DNA of 64,000 nt from Cantharellus purpuraceus (taxonomy: Eukaryota; Basidiomycota; Agaricomycetes; Cantharellales; Hydnaceae). The position numbers and the translations under genes are program-made. The stretch is taken from assembly GCA_025174535.1 (NCBI GenBank), contig JALBUN010000047.1, positions 124,001 through 188,000 of the forward strand, written 5' to 3'. Each line of letters begins with the position of its first letter. The stretch's first letter is position 1. A model generated the notes under the pieces. It worked only from the letters and a program-made list of their open reading frames with translations. It searched no databases and was not told where the DNA came from. Shown here piece after piece: positions 45,887-57,037 of the stretch.

Positions 45887-46558
45887 ACCATGAAATTTCT
45901 TGTATCCAGTGTACATCATTTTTTGTTTATGTCCTGGCCAGCAAGTTTGACATATGGTACAGTCTATGAACCCAAAGACTGTCTTCATTGGTGCCCCATG
46001 CTGATGCAATGCATTGGAATATTGACACAGGTTTGCCAGTGCCAAAAGCCCATCATGATCCCAATCAAGAAGATGTCCCCATATTTGGTTTATAAGTGTG
46101 CAGTTTCATTTGTTATTTGTGAGATTGCAGACTGTGGGCATGAATACTTCACTGCAAGGCTCCACTGGTCTTCAGGGCTTTGTAATTGTGTGCATAGGAG
46201 TCCAAGGCACTCTATGGCACTAGAGTGGTATCCACACTCAGTGAATAAGGGATCTGGAAGCTCAAGGACACTGGCAAGTAGGATAGGTTCATCAGCAGTA
46301 AACCTATAACAAGTTAGCATGCAAGTCAAGCAGTTAGTCAAATGCATACCGGAACCTCCATATACATTCATCCTCTCCCATTTCTCCCAAATACTCCTCT
46401 GTGACTCGATTACCTCCAATTGCAGGATGTGGTTTGATTTGGTTAGTGTTGTAAATCATTGCTGCAAGCAGCGGTGCTTCCAACATGAGGTCATGTTCAC
46501 CAGCACCCTCAGGGACTTCAGCATTAGATTCTAAGTAGTTTGCCTGTCCGACTGACAA
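45887..46558 (-). pseudogene. PIF/Harbinger-like transposase fragment
   Basis: The 5' part is readable on the minus strand. The first exon ends DECIWRFR, joined by a predicted 46-nt intron to FTADEPILLASVLELPDP. Then come CGYHSSAIECLGLL, SPEDQWSLAVKYSCPQSAIS and, after a frameshift, INQIWGHLLDWDHDGLL and GFIDCTICQTCWPG..YTGYKKFHGM. The GFID.T and YTGYKKFHG contexts match the first catalytic Asp region of DDE-type Harbinger nucleases common in mushrooms. The fragment stops there, fused to gypsy integrase, so the other catalytic residues are missing. Confidence 0.7.
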
Positions 46559-46735
46559 TTATGATTACATAAAATGAGGCAATGTATGTAGTAGAACATG
46601 CTGCTGTGAAGCACTGAGCATTGGAGCCATATATGACATGTCTTGGGCACTACTAGCTAGTTGGGCACCAATATTACCATTGTGTTAATAATTCTTGGCT
46701 TGCTAATAATTATTAGCAAACATACTCTCTACTAG
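46559..46735. other. Junction with a 16-bp palindrome
   Basis: This is a short AT-rich spacer between the transposase fragment and the module array. It contains the perfect palindrome GCTAATAATTATTAGC at about 46700-46715. It ends ACTAG, the same ending as the module tails. Confidence 0.5.
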
Positions 46736-49598
46736 GTGAGACCCCTTCCTTTGGAAGGACCCATTTTGGTGGTCATCACATCTTATATGCATGCATTAGA
46801 CAATGCTTTACATGCATTAGAAAATGCTTTTACGTGCAGATTAGAAAATGCTTTTACATGCAGATTAGAAAATGCTTTTACATGTGGATTAGAAATGCAT
46901 ATATGCACACATCATATATGGATGGGTTCAAGTGGTCAGTGTCTGGTGGGTTCAAGCTGTCATCATGGTCTGGTGGGTTCAGGAGGTCACCATGGATGTG
47001 TATGTGAGATTTTGGATGTGTATGTGTTTTTCAGATACACTCAGATACACCACATCAAATTTCCAATCCTCCTCTGATCTGTCCATACATATTCCTTTGA
47101 TGGTACTTGAGACAAACCCCTATAATATATAGCATGATGTTGGGCATCTGTCTGTGTCCTGGATCAGTGGTTAACTGCATGCATCTTTTCTGTTTTGTTG
47201 CAGGTTCAAATCTCTTGTCATTTTTATTTTCCATTTGTCCTTAGGGTTTGTCAACTTAATTAAATATTATTAAAATCTCTAAATAACACTTTGCTAAAAA
47301 TAAAAAATAATAATAAAAAACTAAAGAATTATTTTACTAAATATGTGTTGCATGTGCAGGGGCAGGGGCAAGTGCAGCAGTGCGAATGCGCTAGTGTGCA
47401 GGTGCAAGCAGTCGCCAGCGGGCACGCATGTGGGCTGGAGGGGGTGCGAGTGCGAGTCGGACAACAGTGCGGGTGCGGACGCGAGTGTGGGCTGCAGGGG
47501 GCACGAGTGAGGGCTGGAGAGGGTGCAAGTGCGAGTCAGACGTGAGGATGCGAGTGTGAGCTGGAGGCAGCGTGAGTGCAGGTGCAGACGTGAGTGCAGG
47601 CTGGAGGCGGCACAATGGATGCGGATGTGAGTCTGTGAGTGTGGGCTGGAAGAGGCATGGGTGTGGGTGCGGATGCGAGTGGGGCTGGAGGCATTGCGGC
47701 AGGTGTGGATGCAAGTCGGATGCAAGTGTGGGCTGGAGGGAGCACATGCGGGTGTGGACTGGAGGGGGCATCAGTGCAGGTGTGGAGGGGGCAAGTGCGT
47801 TGGGTGCGGTGGGTGCGGCGGCAAGTGCGGCGGATGCAGGAGTTGTGCAGGAGCAAGTGCGGCAGGTGCAGGAATTGGAGAATGTGAAGTCAGAGGTATA
47901 TCCGGCAAGTGTGACACGTTCGTCCACATCTACAATGGTGCTGCAGAGCAGGCTGGGGCGGCAAATGTTGAGGTCAGAGATGCAGGGATGTGATGGGTGA
48001 TGTGGGATTCTGGCCTGCCCTGGGTGGCAGATGGGCTGGAGGAGGCAGGTGCGAGTGTGGTGAGTGCAAGGGGGCAGGTGCAGGTACCTTTCTCAGGGGG
48101 ATGTGCTAGATGCTGAACTCGTGCACCCAGTAGGTGGGATCTCCACCACACTTGGTGGGCGCGAACTTGATGGTGAGGTTGATGTGCGGCTCGAGGGGTG
48201 TTGAAAAAGGACGGTGCATGGTGCACACCACTTGCGATCTCTGAATTGTCGGCAATATATAGAGTACCTACCACCATAGTTAGTTATATACACCAAGTAC
48301 ACCAAGTCACTCATGTTGTGGGCCGCAACAGCAGCTTGTGGAGATCGTTGGGGGTAGAAAGCAAACCAAAAAATCTCGCCAGGACTGGAGGGGGCAGGTG
48401 GGAGTGCGGCGGGTGCAGGTACCTTTCTCATGGGGATGTGCCAGATGCTGAACTTGTGCACCCAGCAGGTGGGACATCCGCTGCACTCGGTGGGCATGAA
48501 CTCGATGGTGAGGTTGATGTGTGGCGCGAGGGGCATTGAAAAAGGACGGTGTGCGGTGCACGTCACTCGTGATCTCTGAACCGCCGGAGATATATAGAGT
48601 ACCTATGGCCAGGGGGTGCAAGTGTGGGGTGTGAGTGTGGACGCAAGTGAGGGCTGGAGGGGGCACGAGTGCAGGCGCGGCGTGAACGTGAGTGTGGGCT
48701 GGAGGGGCATCAGTGCGAATGCGGACGCAAGTGTGGGCTGGAGGCGGTACAGGGGGTGTGGATGCGAGTTGAATGTGAGTGTGGGCTGGAGGCAGTGCAA
48801 GTGCGAATGCAAGTGAGGGCTGTAGGAAACATCAGTGCGGGTGTGGACGCAAGTTTGGGCTGGAGAGGGCACGAGTACGGGCTAGAGGGGGCGCAACTGT
48901 GGGTGCAGGCGTGACTGTGGGCTGGATGGGCATGAGTGCAAGTGCAGACACAAGTGTAGGCTGGAGGGGGCACAAGTGCAGGTGCAGCGCGAATGTGAGT
49001 GAGGGCTGGAGGGGCATCAGTGTGGGTGCGGATGCGAGTTTGGGCTGGAGGAGGTGTGAGTACAGATGCAGACGTGACTGTGGGCTGGAGGGGGCCCGAG
49101 TGCACACACAGACGCAAGTGCTGGGTGATGGCTAGCTAGTTATAGCAGTCAAATAAACTGGACAGCATCAGATTGCAGACAGTGACAGACAACAAAAGCT
49201 AGTATCAAGTTAAAATATACCAGGCAGTGTCAGATTGTAGACAGTGACCCACAGCAAGAGCTAGTAGACAGCAACAGAGAGCAAGAGTACACCAACAGGG
49301 AGCAAGAAGCTAGTAGACAGTGACAGATAGCAAGAGCTAGTAGACAGCAACAGGGAGCAAGAGCTAGCAGACAGCAAAAGACAGCAAGAGCTAGTAGAGA
49401 ACAGACTGGACAGCAAGCTGGTGGAGGTCAGGGGTAGAAAGCGAATGAAAATTTTCATTTTTGCAAGCGTGCACTCAGCAACCTCACACGACGTGTCACA
49501 TGACTGGACAGCAGGTGAACGGGAGGCTGGCACAGATTAGATAAGCTGACATAAGCGTGTGCCCACAACCCACATAGGCCTTTTGTATTATAGACTAG
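46736..49598 (+). mobile_element. Array module 1
   Basis: The head begins GTGAGACCCCTTCCTTTGG, followed by four 24-bp units (AGATTAGAAAATGCTTTTAC) and an AT-rich stretch ending near 47340. Then come a GC-rich GAGTGCGGGCTGGAGGGGG minisatellite (about 47360-49130), a CAGCAAGAGCTAGTAGA array (about 49140-49430), and a tail with GGTAGAAAGCGAATG and GTATTATAGACTAG. The minisatellite is broken by two related unique-sequence blocks (48086-48605). No transposase frame was found. Confidence 0.6.
48086..48605 (-). repeat. Duplicated unique-sequence blocks in module 1
   Basis: Two related blocks, about 48086-48260 and 48415-48605, interrupt the minisatellite. Read on the minus strand the second gives APHINLTIEFMPTECSG then WVHKFSIWHIPMRK. 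The first gives a diverged version of the same. Each is followed by ATATATAGAGTACCTA on the plus strand. They look like a captured exon or gene piece that was duplicated; the source is unknown. Confidence 0.4.
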
Positions 49599-51777
49599 CA
49601 GAGTACCCCTTCCTTCAGAAGGACCCAAGTAGGTCTTATATGCATGCATTAGAAAGTGCTTTTACGCACGGGATAGAAAGTGCTTTTACGCACAGGATGG
49701 ATAGTGCTTTTACGCACAGGATAGATAGGGCTTTTACATGTGGATTAGAAATGCATATATGCACACATCATATATTGGGTTCAGGAGGTCACCATGGATA
49801 TGTATGTGTTGATTTGGATGTGTACATCTTTTGATGCACTCAGATACACCACATCAAACCCTCCTCTGATCTGTCCATACATATTCCTTTGGCAGTACTA
49901 TAATATATAGCATGATGCAGGGCAGCTGCACTGAGTGTTTTGGATCAGTGGTCAGCTACATATATTTTTTATTTGGTTGGAGGTTCAAATCTCTCTCATG
50001 TCATTTTTATTTTCCATTTGTCCTTAGCGTTTGTCAACTTAATTAAATGTCATTAATCTCTGAATAACTCTTTGCCCAAAAAAGTAAAGTAATAACAAAG
50101 AATTAAACTATTTTTTCACTAAATACATGTTGGCAGGAGCAAGTACGGCAGGTGCGAGTGCGGGCGCTAGTGTACAGGCGCGAGTGGTGTGTGGGCCGTC
50201 GTCACGGCGCCGGTAGTCGTCGGGGGGTACACCGTATGCGTCGTCGCCACCTGAGCCGGGGTGGACGCTGGCGGGGCGTGGGGGACAGACTGGGTGGTGG
50301 GGACAACACGGTGCACGTCAGCGGGCACGCATGCGGGCTGGAGGGGGCGCGAGTGCGGACGTGAGTGCGGGCTAGAGGTGGCGCAAGTGCGGGTGCGGGG
50401 GGCGCGAGTGTGAGCTGGAGAGGGCGCGAGTGCAAGTAAGACGCGAGTGCGCGCTGGAGGGGGTGCGGGTGCGAGTGCGAATTGCGAGTGCGGACGCGAG
50501 TGTAGGCTGGAGGGGGCGCCAGTGCGGGTGCGGCGTGAACGCGAGTGGGGGCTGAAGGGGGCGCGAATGCGAGTGCAGCGCGAACGCGAGTGGGACTGGA
50601 GGAGGTGTCAGTGCGGGTGCGGACGCGAGTGCGGGCTGGAGGAAGCGCGAGTGCGGGGGCGCGAGTACGGACGCGAGTGGAGGCTGGAGGCGGCGCGACG
50701 GGTGCGGATGCGAGTCGAATGCGAGTGTGGGCTGGAGGGGTGCGGGCGCGAGTGCGAATGCGAGTGCGGACGGGAGGCTGGAGGGGGAGCGAGTGCGAGT
50801 GCGGAGGCGCGAGTCGGACGCGAGTGCAGGCGGGAGGGGGCGCGAGTGCGGGTGCAGTGCAAACGCGACTGAGGGTTGGAGGGGGCGTCAGTGCGGGTGC
50901 GGACGCGAGTCTGGGCTGGAGAAGGCGCGAGTGTGGGTGCGGATGCAAGTTTGGGCTGGAGGGGGCGCGAGTGCGAATGCGGGCGCGGGTGCGGACGCGA
51001 GTGCTAATGCGAGTGCGGGCTGGAGGGGACGCGAGTGCAGGCGCAAGTGCGGGTGCGGCATGAACGCGAGTGGGGCTGGAGGGGGCGTCAGTGCGGGTGC
51101 GGATGCGAGTGTGGGCTGGAGGAGGCGTGAGTGCGAGTGCGAGTGCGGACGCGAGTGCAAGCTAAAATAAACCGGACAGCATCAGATTGTAGACAGCGAC
51201 AGACAGCAAAAGCTAGTATCATCAAGTGAAAATATACCGGACAGCGTCAGATTGTAGACAGCGACAGACAGCAAGAGAGTGTGACAGCTATCAGCAACAC
51301 CGGACAACGTCAGATTATAGACAGCAACAGACAGCAAGAGCTAGTACAGCGACCAACAGCAAGAGCTAGTACAGCGACCAACAGCAAGAGCTAGTAGACA
51401 GCAACAGAGAGCAAGAGCTACAGACAGCGAGAGCCAGGAGAGCGACAGCTATCAGCAAAAGCTAGTAGACAGCAACAGACAGCAAGAGCAAGTAGACAGC
51501 GGCCAACAGCAAGAGCTAGTAGGCAGCAACAGACAGCAAGAGCTACAGACAGGGAGAGCCAGGAGAGCGACAGCTATCAGCAAGAGATTGTGGACGGCGA
51601 GGGAGCTTGTGGAGGTCGGGGGTAGAAAGCGAATGAAAATTTTCGATTGGCAAGCGCGCACTGAACAGCGTGGCGCGACTTGTCACCTGACCTGTGCTTA
51701 TGCAATATTAAGTAAGCTTACATAAGCTTATGTCAGAAAGCACCCATGGACCCACCATGGCCTTTTTATTATACTAG
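49599..51777 (+). mobile_element. Array module 2
   Basis: The head begins CAGAGTACCCCTTCCTTC, and its 24-bp units read AGAAAGTGCTTTTACGCACA. The AT-rich stretch, the GC-rich minisatellite (about 50138-51165), the CAGCAAGAGCTAGTA array (about 51165-51600) and the tail follow. The tail hairpin is CCATGGACCCACCATGG, then TTTTTATTATACTAG. Its second half is nearly identical to that of module 3. Confidence 0.62.
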
Positions 51778-54700
51778 GTGAGACCCCTTCCTTCGGAAGG
51801 ACCCATTTCAGTGGTCATCACATCTTATATGCATGCATTAGACAATGCTTTTACACACAGATTAGAAAATGCTTTTATGTGCACATTAGACAATGCTTTT
51901 ATGCATGGATTAGAAAATGCTTTTATGTGTGGATTAGGAAATGCTTTTACGTGCAGATTAGAAATTGCTTTTACATGTGAATTAGAAATGCATATATGCA
52001 CACATCATATCTGGATGGGTTCAAGTGGTCATTGCGGTCTGGTGGAGTTTCAGGTGGTCACCATGGATGTGTATGTCTTTTCAGATGCACTCAGATACAC
52101 CACATCAAATTTCCAACCCTCCTCTGATCTGTCCATACATATTCCTTTGGTGGTACTTGAGACAAACTACCATAATATATAGCATAATGTGGGACAGCTG
52201 TCTATGGGTGTCTAAGGTCAGTGGTCAGCTGCATATGTTTTTCCTGTTTGGTTAGAGGTTCAAATTTCTCTGATGTCATTTTTATTTTCCATTTGTCCTT
52301 AGGGTTTGTCAACTTAATTAAATCTTATTAAATCTCTAAATAACGCTTTGCTGAAAATTAAATTAAATTAAATTAAAGAATTATTTTACTAAATACATGT
52401 TGCGCGTGCGGGGGCAGGGCAAGTGCAGCAAGTGCGAATGCGGGCGCTAGTGTGCAAGCGCGAGCGGTGCGGCGGGTGCGAGTACGGGCGCTAGTGCGCA
52501 GGTGCGCCCTCCTCTGGGCCGTCGTCACGGCGCCGGCAGTCGTCCCTGTCGCCGTGGGGCATACCGTATATACCCTCAAAGTCGATTCGACCGGGGTACT
52601 GCCGGTAAGGATAATACAGGGCAGGGCCCGGGTAGGACATGGCAGGGGGTCTTGCTGTATGCCGTGCGGTCGTACCTGGCTAACACACGCGAGTGCGGCG
52701 GGGGCGGGTGCCGCTGCGCCGCCAGGTCAAGTGACACAGACGGGAGCGAGGAGACAGAGGGTGTGCGGGTCGGTGGTATAGGTTTCTGGGCCCTCCTGGG
52801 GCATCGGATGGGCTGGAGGGGGCGAGGGCGGCAAAGGCGAATGCAATGGGTGCGGGTACCATTGTGCCGCCGGGCCTAGGTAGCCGGGTGGCGCAGCTAG
52901 GGGGTGCGGGGGGCGCGAGTGTGAGCTGGAGAGGGCGCGAGTGCAAGTAAGACGCGAGTGCGCGCTGGAGGGGGTGCGGGTGCGAGTGCGAATTGCGAGT
53001 GCGGACGCGAGTGTAGGCTGGAGGGGGCGCCAGTGCGGGTGCGGCGTGAACGCGAGTGGGGGCTGAAGGGGGCGCGAATGCGAGTGCAGCGCGAACGCGA
53101 GTGGGACTGGAGGAGGTGTCAGTGCGGGTGCGGACGCGAGTGCGGGCTGGAGGAAGCGCGAGTGCGGGGGCGCGAGTACGGACGCGAGTGGAGGCTGGAG
53201 GCGGCGCGACGGGTGCGGATGCGAGTCGAATGCGAGTGTGGGCTGGAGGGGGTGCGGGCGCGAGTGCGAATGCGAGTGCGGACGGGAGGCTGGAGGGGGA
53301 GCGAGTGCGAGTGCGGAGGCGCGAGTCGGACGCGAGTGCAGGCGGGAGGGGGCGCGAGTGCGGGTGCAGTGCAAACGCGACTGAGGGTTGGAGGGGGCGT
53401 CAGTGCGGGTGCGGACGCGAGTCTGGGCTGGAGAAGGCGCGAGTGTGGGTGCGGATGCAAGTTTGGGCTGGAGGGGGCGCGAGTGCGAATGCGGGCGCGG
53501 GTGCGGACGCGAGTGCTAATGCGAGTGCGGGCTGGAGGGGACGCGAGTGCAGGCGCAAGTGCGGGTGCGGCATGAACGCGAGTGGGGCTGGAGGGGGCGT
53601 CAGTGCGGGTGCGGATGCGAGTGTGGGCTGGAGGAGGCGTGAGTGCGAGTGCGAGTGCGGACGCGAGTGCAAGCTAAAATAAACCGGACAGCATCAGATT
53701 GTAGACAGCGACAGACAGCAAAAGCTAGTATCATCAAGTGAAAATATACCGGACAGCGTCAGATTGTAGACAGCGACAGACAGCAAGAGAGTGTGACAGC
53801 TATCAGCAACACCGGACAACGTCAGATTATAGACAGCAACAGACAGCAAGAGCTAGTACAGCGACCAACAGCAAGAGCTAGTACAGCGACCAACAGCAAG
53901 AGCTAGTAGACAGCAACAGAGAGCAAGAGCTACAGACAGCGAGAGCCAGGAGAGCGACAGCTATCAGCAAAAGCTAGTAGACAGCAACAGACAGCAAGAG
54001 CAAGTAGACAGCGGCCAACAGCAAGAGCTAGTAGGCAGCAACAGACAGCAAGAGCTACAGACAGGGAGAGCCAGGAGAGCGACAGCTATCAGCAAGAGAT
54101 TGTGGACGGCGAGGGAGCTTGTGGAGGTCGGGGGTAGAAAGCGAATGAAAATTTTCGATTGGCAAGCGCGCACTGAACAGCGTGGCGCGACTTGTCACCT
54201 GACCTGTGCTTATGCAATATTAAGTAAGCTTACATAAGCTTATGTCAGAAAGCACCCATGGACCCACCATGGCCTTTTTATTATACTAGGTGAGACCCCT
54301 TCCTTCGGAAGGACCCATTTCAGTGGTCATCACATCTTATATGCATGCATTAGACAATGCTTTTACACACAGATTAGAAAATGCTTTTATGTGCACATTA
54401 GACAATGCTTTTATGCATGGATTAGAAAATGCTTTTATGTGTGGATTAGGAAATGCTTTTACGTGCAGATTAGAAATTGCTTTTACATGTGAATTAGAAA
54501 TGCATATATGCACACATCATATCTGGATGGGTTCAAGTGGTCATTGCGGTCTGGTGGAGTTTCAGGTGGTCACCATGGATGTGTATGTCTTTTTCAGATG
54601 CACTCAGATACACCACATCAAATTTCCAACCCTCCTCTGATCTGTCCATACATATTCCTTTGGTGGTACTTGAGACAAACTACCATAATATATAGCATAA

Positions 54701-55395
54701 TGTGGGACAGCTGTCTATGGGTGTCTAAGGTCAGTGGTCAGCTGCATATGTTTTTCCTGTTTGGTTAGAGGTTCAAATTTCTCTGATGTCATTTTTATTT
54801 TCCATTTGTCCTTAGGGTTTGTCAACTTAATTAAATCTTATTAAATCTCTAAATAACGCTTTGCTGAAAATTAAATTAAATTAAATTAAAGAATTATTTT
54901 ACTAAATACATGTTGCGCGTGCGGGGGCAGGGCAAGTGCAGCAAGTGCGAATGCGGGCGCTAGTGTGCAAGCGCGAGCGGTGCGGCGGGTGCGAGTACGG
55001 GCGCTAGTGCGCAGGTGCGCCCTCCTCTGGGCCGTCGTCACGGCGCCGGCAGTCGTCCCTGTCGCCGTGGGGCATACCGTATATACCCTCAAAGTCGATT
55101 CGACCGGGGTACTGCCGGTAAGGATAATACAGGGCAGGGCCCGGGTAGGACATGGCAGGGGGTCTTGCTGTATGCCGTGCGGTCGTACCTGGCTAACACA
55201 CGCGAGTGCGGCGGGGGCGGGTGCCGCTGCGCCGCCAGGTCAAGTGACACAGACGGGAGCGAGGAGACAGAGGGTGTGCGGGTCGGTGGTATAGGTTTCT
55301 GGGCCCTCCTGGGGCATCGGATGGGCTGGAGGGGGCGAGGGCGGCAAAGGCGAATGCAATGGGTGCGGGTACCATTGTGCCGCCGGGCCTAGGTA
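50397..55395 (+). repeat. 2.51-kb tandem duplication across modules
   Basis: 50397-about 52900 and about 52909-55395 are near identical in direct tandem orientation. The offset is 2511, then 2512, then 2513 bp, changing only at G- and T-homopolymer runs (about 50740 and 52070). The period equals one full module, so it fits unequal exchange between neighbouring modules. An assembly artefact is also possible. Confidence 0.85.
51778..54289 (+). mobile_element. Array module 3
   Basis: The same five-part structure as module 2, in 2512 bp. The head hairpin is CCTTCCTTCGGAAGG and the 24-bp units are at about 51840-51985. A more unique GC-rich block (52500-52700, with GGGGCATACCGTATATACCC) precedes the minisatellite. 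The head half matches module 4 and the tail half matches module 2, each almost base for base. Confidence 0.62.
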
Positions 55396-56855
55396 GCCGG
55401 GACTGCAGCTAGGGATGGTGCTGGGCGAGATCCGGGTAAGACATGGCAGGGGGCAGGTGCGGCGATGTGGATTCAGTGTTGGCAGCGTCAGAGTGTGATA
55501 GACCTGTCCATTATGGTTAGCTGATCTCATTAGAAGAATATAGTGAAAGTTGAATTCAAACATAAGAGACGTAAGAAGGGTTAGCGCGCGGCAGGCTGGA
55601 GGGCGCGCGAGTGCGGGCGTGGACGGGAGTGTGGGCTGGAGGGGGTGCGGGCGCGAGTGCGAATGCGAGTGCGGACGGGAGTGTAGGTTGGAGGGGGCGC
55701 GAGTGCGAGTGCGGAGGCGCGAGTCGGACGCGAGTAGGGGCTGGAGGGGGCGCGAGTGAGGGCTGGAGGGAGTCAGTGTGGGTGAGGACGCGAGCGTGGG
55801 TGCGGTCGCAAGTTTGGGCTGGAGGGGCGCGAGTGCACATGCAGCGCGAACGCAAGTGTGGGCTGGAGGGGGCGTCAGTGCTGGTGTGGACCCGAGTGTG
55901 GGCTGGAGGAGGCGCGAGTACGGGTGCGGACGCGAGTGCGAGCTAGAGGGGGCCCGAGTGCGAGTGCGGACGCGAGTGCTTCACGTTCGCGCTGGAGGGG
56001 ACGTCAGTGTGGGTGCGGACGCGAGTGTGGGCTGGAGGCGGCGCGAGTGTGGGTGCGAATGCGAGTGCGGACGCGAGTGTATAGGCTGGAGGGGCGCGAG
56101 TCGGACGCGAGTGGGGGTTGAAGGGGGCGCAAGTGCGGGTGCGGCGTGAACGCGAGTGTGGGCTGGAGGGGCGTCAGTGCGGGTGCGGATGCGAGTGTGG
56201 GATGGAGGAGGCGCGAGTACGGATGCGAGTGGGGGCTGGAGGCAGCGCGGCGGGTGCGGATGCGAGTCGAATGCGAGTGTGGGCTGGCGGCGCGAGTGCG
56301 GACGCGAGTGGGCTAGAGGGGCGCGAATGCAAGTGCAGACGCGAGTGTAGGCTGGAGGGGGCCGCGTGAACGCGAATGGGCTGGAGGACGCCCGAGTCTG
56401 AGCTGGAGGGGGCCCGAGTGCGGGTTAGAGGGGCCCGAGTGCAAGTAGCGGGCTTGAGGGGATACAGCGAGCCAGTAGTCAGCTACAGCTTGTAGCGACA
56501 GCGACAGAGTGACAGATATATACAGCAACAGTGACAGATAGAGCGGCTTGTAGACAGCGATAGCAACAGAAAGTGGCAGCAGAGTGACAGCAACAGAAAG
56601 CAACAGCAGAGAGCAACAGCGACAGAAAGCGACAGCAGAGACAGCAGAGAGCAGCAGAGAGCAACAGCAGAGAGCAGAGCAACAGCTGGTGGAGGTTGGG
56701 GTAGAAAGCAAATGAAAATTTTCATTTTTGCAAGCGCGCACTCACCAACCTCACGCGACTTGTCACATGACCAGACATGACCGGGAGGCTGGCGCAGATT
56801 AGATAAGCTGACATAATCATGCGCCCACAACCCACTGAGCTCGTTTGTATTATAG
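54290..56855 (+). mobile_element. Array module 4
   Basis: The head half (to about 55395) is nearly identical to module 3. Past that point it differs: a unique stretch (55400-55580), then a GC-rich minisatellite (about 55580-56450), a GACAGCAACAGA array (about 56465-56690) and a tail ending GTATTATAG. The sequence then becomes ordinary and a gene starts at 57038. Confidence 0.6.
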
Positions 56856-57037
56856 ATTTCTATTATAGATGATGATATGATTCTCTCTATTTACCTGTCA
56901 AGCGTTCTACGCTTCTGAGGCTTTCTATCCATCCAACCATCCATATTATTTTCTCTCGCTTCTGAGGGGCTGACCATCAAGTAGTTCTAGGTGGACTGAA
57001 GCACCGCGATCTTGTATCCGGTAGTTGTACTAGTTAT

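Noticed and set aside
51165..51600. Regularly repeated ACAGCAAGAGCTAGTAGAC units that look CRISPR-like at a glance
   Set aside because: Units are contiguous and variable in length, there are no unique spacers of constant size, no cas genes, and the genome is eukaryotic. It is a minisatellite.
47321..56370. Many long open frames on both strands in the GC-rich arrays
   Set aside because: They are low-complexity translations of the same minisatellite, open in several frames at once, rich in Gly/Arg/Cys or Pro/His, and lack domains. They reflect repeat composition, not genes.
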